Source of the DNA: Chitinimonas sp036961565
Lineage (GTDB): Bacteria; Pseudomonadota; Gammaproteobacteria; Burkholderiales; Chitinimonadaceae
Assembly: GCF_036961565.1 (NCBI RefSeq)
Contig: NZ_JBAMDD010000001.1
Coordinates: 62,001-126,000 of the forward strand
DNA: 64,000 nucleotides
Direction: 5' to 3'
In this document: piece after piece, positions 60,187-64,000 of the stretch
How the letters are laid out: the number at the start of each line of letters is the position of its first letter
Position numbering within the stretch: the stretch's first letter is position 1
Position numbers and translations under genes: made by a program
Notes under the pieces: generated by a model
Seen by the model: the letters and a program-made list of their open reading frames with translations, nothing else
What the model was told of the DNA's origin: nothing
Databases searched by the model: none

Positions 60187-61290
60187 CTAGCCCGCCAGAG
60201 CAGGGTAGTCGGTATAGCCTTGCTCGGCGCCACCATACAAGGTGGCGGGGTCCAGCTGATTCAGCTCGGCACCCAGGGCAAAGCGGCGGACCAGATCCGG
60301 GTTGGCGATATAGGGGCGGCCAAAGGCAATGGCATCGGCGGTGCCTGCTTGTATCAGGGCCTCGGCACGTTCGGCGGTATAGCTGCCGCAGAACACCAGC
60401 GTGCCTTTGAAGGCTGCCCGTAGCTGCTGGCGGAAGGTGTCGGTCAGTGCCTCGCCGCCGGCCCAGTCGGGTTCGGCTATATGCAGATAGGCCAATTGCC
60501 GCTGCTGCAGTTGCTGGGCCAGGTAGATGGCCATAGCTTCGCCTTCGATGGGCGACATATCGCCAAACACGCCATTGGGCGACAGGCGTATGCCCACCTT
60601 GTCGGCGCCGATGGCGGCAACGATGGCATCCACGACCTCCAGCACAAAGCGGGCACGATTTTCGATACTGCCGCCGTATTGATCGGTGCGCTGATTGGCG
60701 CGGGCATCCAAAAACTGGTTCAGCAGGTAGCCGTTGGCGCTGTGGATTTCGACAAAGTCAAAGCCGGCGCGGACTGCGCGGCGGGCGCCCGCCACATAGG
60801 CGGCAACAATGCCGGGCAGCTCAGCCAACTCCAGCGCCCTCGGCAGGTCGGTGGGTTCGTTGCTGGGCGTGCCATCAGGCAGCACCACAAAGCTCTTGGC
60901 GCCTTGGGCCTGGATGGCGGAAGGGGCGACCGGGGCCTGGCCATCGGCCTGCAGCAGGTGGTGGGAGATACGGCCTACATGCCAGAGCTGCAGGGAGATA
61001 TGGCCGCCGGCAGCATGCACCCGGTTGACCACCTGTGCCCAGCCGGCTTCCTGCTCGTCGGTATAGATGCCGGGCGTCCAGGCATAGCCCTGGCCCTGCT
61101 GCGAGATTTGCGTGGCCTCGGTCACGATCAGGCCGGCATTGGCGCGCTGGCTATAGTAGATGGCATTCAGTTCAGCCGGCAGATCGCCTGGCTGGGCGGC
61201 ACGCGAGCGTGTCAGCGGGGCCATCCAGACACGGTTGGGGAGGGTGGTCTTGCCAACGATATGCGGGGTAAGCAGTTTGTCGATTCCCAT
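60187..61290 (-). CDS. nemA: Alkene reductase, old yellow enzyme family (NemA-like)
   Basis: A 367-residue FMN-dependent TIM barrel that reduces activated C=C bonds such as N-ethylmaleimide and other electrophiles. WMAPLTRSRA and the substrate pair in VEIHSANGYLL (His and Asn) are typical. AAGGAAA precedes ATG 61290. The operator-like palindrome at 61309-61323 lies 19 bases upstream of the start, and the TetR gene encoding the likely repressor follows upstream. gloA, which follows nemA in E. coli, is absent. Confidence 0.92.
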   Translation of the reverse strand: MGIDKLLTPHIVGKTTLPNRVWMAPLTRSRAAQPGDLPAELNAIYYSQRANAGLIVTEATQISQQGQGYAWTPGIYTDEQEAGWAQVVNRVHAAGGHISLQLWHVGRISHHLLQADGQAPVAPSAIQAQGAKSFVVLPDGTPSNEPTDLPRALELAELPGIVAAYVAGARRAVRAGFDFVEIHSANGYLLNQFLDARANQRTDQYGGSIENRARFVLEVVDAIVAAIGADKVGIRLSPNGVFGDMSPIEGEAMAIYLAQQLQQRQLAYLHIAEPDWAGGEALTDTFRQQLRAAFKGTLVFCGSYTAERAEALIQAGTADAIAFGRPYIANPDLVRRFALGAELNQLDPATLYGGAEQGYTDYPALAG

Positions 61291-61308
61291 GATGCGTTTC
61301 CTTTTGAG

Positions 61309-61323
61309 TAGACCGGTCGTCTA
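61309..61323. promoter_or_regulatory. NemR-type operator in front of nemA
   Basis: The 15-base near-palindrome TAGACCGGTCGTCTA (halves TAGAC/GTCTA) is identical to the copy at 61996-62010. Two exact copies, each just before one of the two genes, strongly suggest repressor sites. Confidence 0.85.
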
Positions 61324-61383
61324 GTGTTTGTGCCAAATAAACCGGCCTTGCGGGCCGGATACTTACTACGGAGGTGCGATGAA

Positions 61384-61974
61384 TCAGGTACTGAGCATAC
61401 GTTCGGTGGCGGCACGGGCGGCATCGAGCGCGGCGCTGCCATGCTGGACCTTGGTGACCAGCGCGGCGCCCAGCCAGAGCTGGTACAAGGCAGCGGCCAG
61501 TGTCTCTGCCGGCATGCCGGGTGGCAGGGATTTATCGGCACGGCCGATAACAATAAAGGTGGTCACCCGCTCGATTATGCCGGCAATGCCTTGCTGCATC
61601 TGCCTGCGCATATCATCGGACAGGTCGCTGACCTCGCCGGTCAGCTTGACGACCAGGCAGCGCGAATTACCGCTGTTCTCGCAGGATACGCTGCACCAGC
61701 CGGCGAAGTAGGCGTCCAGCTTGGCACGGCCATTCAACTGCGGGTTGGCAACGATTTCATCGAGGATGGCGTGGTAGCGGCTGAAGAAACGCGACAGCAA
61801 GGCGACGCCGTAACCTTCCTTGGAGCCAAAGTAGTGATAGAACGAGCCCTTGGGTACGCCCGCCTGACCCAATATCTCGGCCAGGCCGACGGCGGCAAAC
61901 CCCTTGCCCAGCATGATGCCCTCGCCAGTAGCAAGCAGGTGTTCGCGGGTGTCGTCAAAGTCTCGATTCAACAT
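61384..61974 (-). CDS. nemR: TetR-family electrophile/oxidant sensor, NemR-like
   Basis: A 196-residue regulator with an N-terminal TetR HTH (about 8-52; LAEILGQAGVPKGSFYHYFG). From memory, E. coli NemR senses bleach and electrophiles through Cys106, which can bond to Lys175. This protein has Cys94, Cys98 and Cys106, and a Lys at exactly 175, so both key residues fall on the same numbers. The pair with nemA and the shared operator support the NemR name. Repression of itself and nemA is inferred. Confidence 0.88.
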   Translation of the reverse strand: MLNRDFDDTREHLLATGEGIMLGKGFAAVGLAEILGQAGVPKGSFYHYFGSKEGYGVALLSRFFSRYHAILDEIVANPQLNGRAKLDAYFAGWCSVSCENSGNSRCLVVKLTGEVSDLSDDMRRQMQQGIAGIIERVTTFIVIGRADKSLPPGMPAETLAAALYQLWLGAALVTKVQHGSAALDAARAATERMLST

Positions 61975-61995
61975 GGTGCGCAGTCTAAGCTCAAT

Positions 61996-62010
61996 TAGAC
62001 CGGTCGTCTA
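61996..62010. promoter_or_regulatory. NemR-type operator in front of the TetR gene
   Basis: Second copy of the TAGACCGGTCGTCTA palindrome, 22 bases before the start of the nemR-like gene. The shared sequence extends with GTGTTT on one side. Confidence 0.85.
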
Positions 62011-62059
62011 GTGTTTTATGCACGAGCATGGCCAGATCGTGTTGGGCCCTTTGCAGGCT

Positions 62060-62509
62060 CTAAGCAGACTGACCACGAACCAGCAGCACCGGCACAGGCG
62101 ATAGCCTGGCCACCCCTTCTGCCGTGCTGCCCATGACCAGCCGCTGGAAACCCCGCAGCCCATGCGTGCCAATGACCAGCAGGTCGGCATGGGTGCGGCG
62201 GGCCTCCTGCAAGATCAGGTTGATGGTTTCGGCGGTGCGGCATTCTTCGGTGTGTACCTCGGCAGATACATCCTGCCTGGCGGCCAGGGCCTGTGCTTTG
62301 TGCAGCAGCGCCTGGCCTGCTTCACGCAGGGCATGGACATAGTCGGTCAATTCGGCGGTGCCGCTGTAGTCCATGTAGACCAGGTGCAGATCGACGACAT
62401 GGAAGAGATGCAGTTTGGCACGCAAGGCGTGCGCAAGCCGGATGGCTTCTTCCAAGCCGCGGGTGGCGGTAGCGCTGCCGTCTAGGGGTACCAGAATACG
62501 TTTGTACAT
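62060..62509 (-). CDS. Universal stress protein (UspA family)
   Basis: A 149-residue single Usp domain. It begins YKRILVPLDGSATA and has the ATP-loop GTHGLRGFQRLVMGSTAEGVARLSPVPVLLV, consistent with the ATP-binding G-x2-G-x9-GST motif. Regulatory role only is inferred. It is 45 bases past the hemN-like gene stop on the same strand. Confidence 0.93.
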   Translation of the reverse strand: MYKRILVPLDGSATATRGLEEAIRLAHALRAKLHLFHVVDLHLVYMDYSGTAELTDYVHALREAGQALLHKAQALAARQDVSAEVHTEECRTAETINLILQEARRTHADLLVIGTHGLRGFQRLVMGSTAEGVARLSPVPVLLVRGQSA

Positions 62510-62554
62510 GGGTGGCCTCCACAGGGGGTGACGTTGGTACTCTGTCGGTGTTTG

Positions 62555-63955
62555 TTATATCAGGCTTGAAAACCGGGCGCTGTTGCGGGCCTCGCGCAGA
62601 TGACGGTCAAACACCATGGCGATGCTGCGGGTCAGCCAGCGACCCTTGGGTGTGATCTCAAGCCCTTGGCGATGGAGTTTCAGCAAGCCTTGGCTGGCGA
62701 GTTGCTGCAATTGTTCAAGCTCGTAGGCGAAATAATGGTGGAAGTCGATCAGCCAACGGCTCTCCAGTGGCTCAAAGGCCACTTCGGATTGGCATAGCAG
62801 CGACTGGATGATGCTACGGCGGAGCAGATCGTCGGCAGCCAGTGTCATGCCGCGGGCGATGGGCAGGTGGTGGTGTGCCAGCGCATCATAGTAGTCCTCC
62901 AGCACCCTATGGTTCTGGGCGTAGCAAGCGCCGACCTTGCCTATGGCCGAAACACCCAGCCCGATCAGATCGCACTCTGCCTGGGTGGTATAGCCTTGGA
63001 AGTTTCTATGCAGCCGCCCCTGGCGCATGGCGACGGCGAGTTCGTCTTGGGGCAGGGCAAACTGCTCCAGGCCAAGATGGACATAGCCCGCGCCCTGCAA
63101 CTGGGTGATGGCCTGCTGCAGCATTGCCAGCCTGTCGTCTGCTGTCGGCAGGGTGGCGGCGTCAATATGGCGCTGTGTCTTGAAGCGATCAGGCTGGTGG
63201 TTGTAGCGGTTGAGCGAGACGCGATCAGGTCGCCACATTAGCACTTGGGCCAGGGTGTCGGCCATGCTGGCCGGGGTCTGCCTTGGCAGGCCATAGAGCA
63301 GATCGATATGGATGGTGCGGTAGCCCAGGGCGCGGCCTTGCGCGATGGCGGCGGCGGTCAGGGACGCGGGCTGCATGCGATTGACGGCGAGCTGCACATC
63401 GGGGGAGAGATCCTGGAGGCTGATACTAAGGTGGCTGAAGCCATGGCTGGCAAGCAATTGCAGGCTTTGCGGCCCGATATGCCTGGGGTCGATCTCGACC
63501 GAGCATTCAGCGCCAGCAGCCAGCGGGAAATACCGCTGGAGGGCAGCCAGCAGGCGGCTTAGCTGCGCATCCTGCAGAAAGGTTGGGGTGCCACCACCCA
63601 GGTGCAGTTGGGTGACCTTGGGTGTCGCACCATAGGCCGTGCCTTGCAGGGCGATTTCCCGTTCGAGATAGTCCAGATAGGTATCGGCCTGGTTGTGATC
63701 GGCGGTGATGACCTTGTGGCTGGCACAGTAGTAACAGGCCGATACACAGAACGGCAGATGGACATACAGCGACAGGGGGCGAAGGCCACCCAGTGCGTGC
63801 GTCGCCAACGCATGGCGGTAGCGGTCTTCGTCGAAATCTTCAGAGAAGCGATCGGCGGTTGGATAGATGCCATAGCGCGTCACATCGTCATGGCGCTGCA
63901 GCAGCGGCAGATCGATCTCCAGCGGGGTCGTATCGGGTATGGCGGGGGCAGTCAT
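62555..63955 (-). CDS. Radical SAM protein, HemN-like, with altered cluster motif
   Basis: A 466-residue radical-SAM protein of the oxygen-independent coproporphyrinogen oxidase family. It keeps YVHLPFC, the three cluster cysteines Cys70, Cys74 and Cys77, GGGTPTFL and the HemN C-terminal domain. The position two after Cys77, a cysteine in standard HemN (CxxxCxxCxC), is Ser79, and the usual RYTSYPTA is RYGIYPTA. The cluster itself can form, but normal decarboxylase activity is uncertain. It may be a HemN paralogue with another role, or still active. Confidence 0.8.
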   Translation of the reverse strand: MTAPAIPDTTPLEIDLPLLQRHDDVTRYGIYPTADRFSEDFDEDRYRHALATHALGGLRPLSLYVHLPFCVSACYYCASHKVITADHNQADTYLDYLEREIALQGTAYGATPKVTQLHLGGGTPTFLQDAQLSRLLAALQRYFPLAAGAECSVEIDPRHIGPQSLQLLASHGFSHLSISLQDLSPDVQLAVNRMQPASLTAAAIAQGRALGYRTIHIDLLYGLPRQTPASMADTLAQVLMWRPDRVSLNRYNHQPDRFKTQRHIDAATLPTADDRLAMLQQAITQLQGAGYVHLGLEQFALPQDELAVAMRQGRLHRNFQGYTTQAECDLIGLGVSAIGKVGACYAQNHRVLEDYYDALAHHHLPIARGMTLAADDLLRRSIIQSLLCQSEVAFEPLESRWLIDFHHYFAYELEQLQQLASQGLLKLHRQGLEITPKGRWLTRSIAMVFDRHLREARNSARFSSLI

Positions 63956-64000
63956 TGGGTAGCGCCAGCGTAGGTCTTGGTTGCTGACACTGTAAGTAGC

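Overview
The window is a 64 kb piece of a high-GC Gram-negative chromosome. The order cmk-rpsA-ihfB-lapA-lapB-pyrF, the divergent rne/rluC pair followed by a HAD phosphatase, a Rieske protein and an S49 peptidase, the MotD-type stator protein and the HpnC/D/E squalene genes all point to a betaproteobacterium, most like Neisseriales (Chromobacteriaceae or Chitinibacteraceae relatives). I cannot name a genus. No rRNA, tRNA, CRISPR array, prophage or complete insertion sequence was seen.

Layout. 1-1.4 kb: end of a Pel exopolysaccharide locus (PelX-like epimerase, then PelA running off the left edge). 1.7-10 kb: core block cmk-rpsA-ihfB, lapA-lapB-pyrF-ugd-rfaE1 and a PH-domain protein, serving translation, LPS control and sugar precursors. 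10-16 kb: orphan periplasmic binding protein, squalene genes hpnD/hpnE with two genes between them, a DMT transporter and a LysR regulator. 16-22 kb: Sua5 and a leftward TetR-HlyD-phosphoesterase-LysE-DHA2 efflux set. 22-27 kb: alpha/beta hydrolase with an NlpC/P60 lipoprotein, a dienelactone-hydrolase-like protein, a binding protein and a DUF2314 protein. 27-35 kb: rne, rluC, HAD, Rieske, S49 peptidase, motD. 35-38 kb: argS and an aroA that is displaced from its usual place before cmk. 38-46 kb: Tsx-like porin, Lrp regulator and a five-gene leftward cluster (MFS, SufR-like regulator, 44-aa ORF, TonB receptor, PepSY protein) that looks like a metal or siderophore uptake unit. 46-54.7 kb: M61 peptidase, TrhA, a 302-bp MITE-like element, binding protein, dadA, an orphan histidine kinase and a LuxR-type regulator. 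54.8-64 kb: DMT transporter, small coiled-coil protein, hpnC with a nuclease, GNAT, LysR/SDR pair, a NemA/NemR-like electrophile-response pair with two identical operators, a Usp and a divergent HemN.

How the genes work together. HpnC (56 kb) and HpnD/HpnE (11-14 kb) should together turn farnesyl diphosphate into squalene for hopanoids, although they sit 42 kb apart. Ugd, RfaE1 and LapA/LapB share the theme of LPS and surface polysaccharide supply and control, and PelX/PelA make and process an exopolysaccharide. The best candidates for something undescribed are the MITE-like element fitted between two convergent stop codons (48594-48895) and the SufR-like/44-aa-ORF/TonB/PepSY/MFS cluster.
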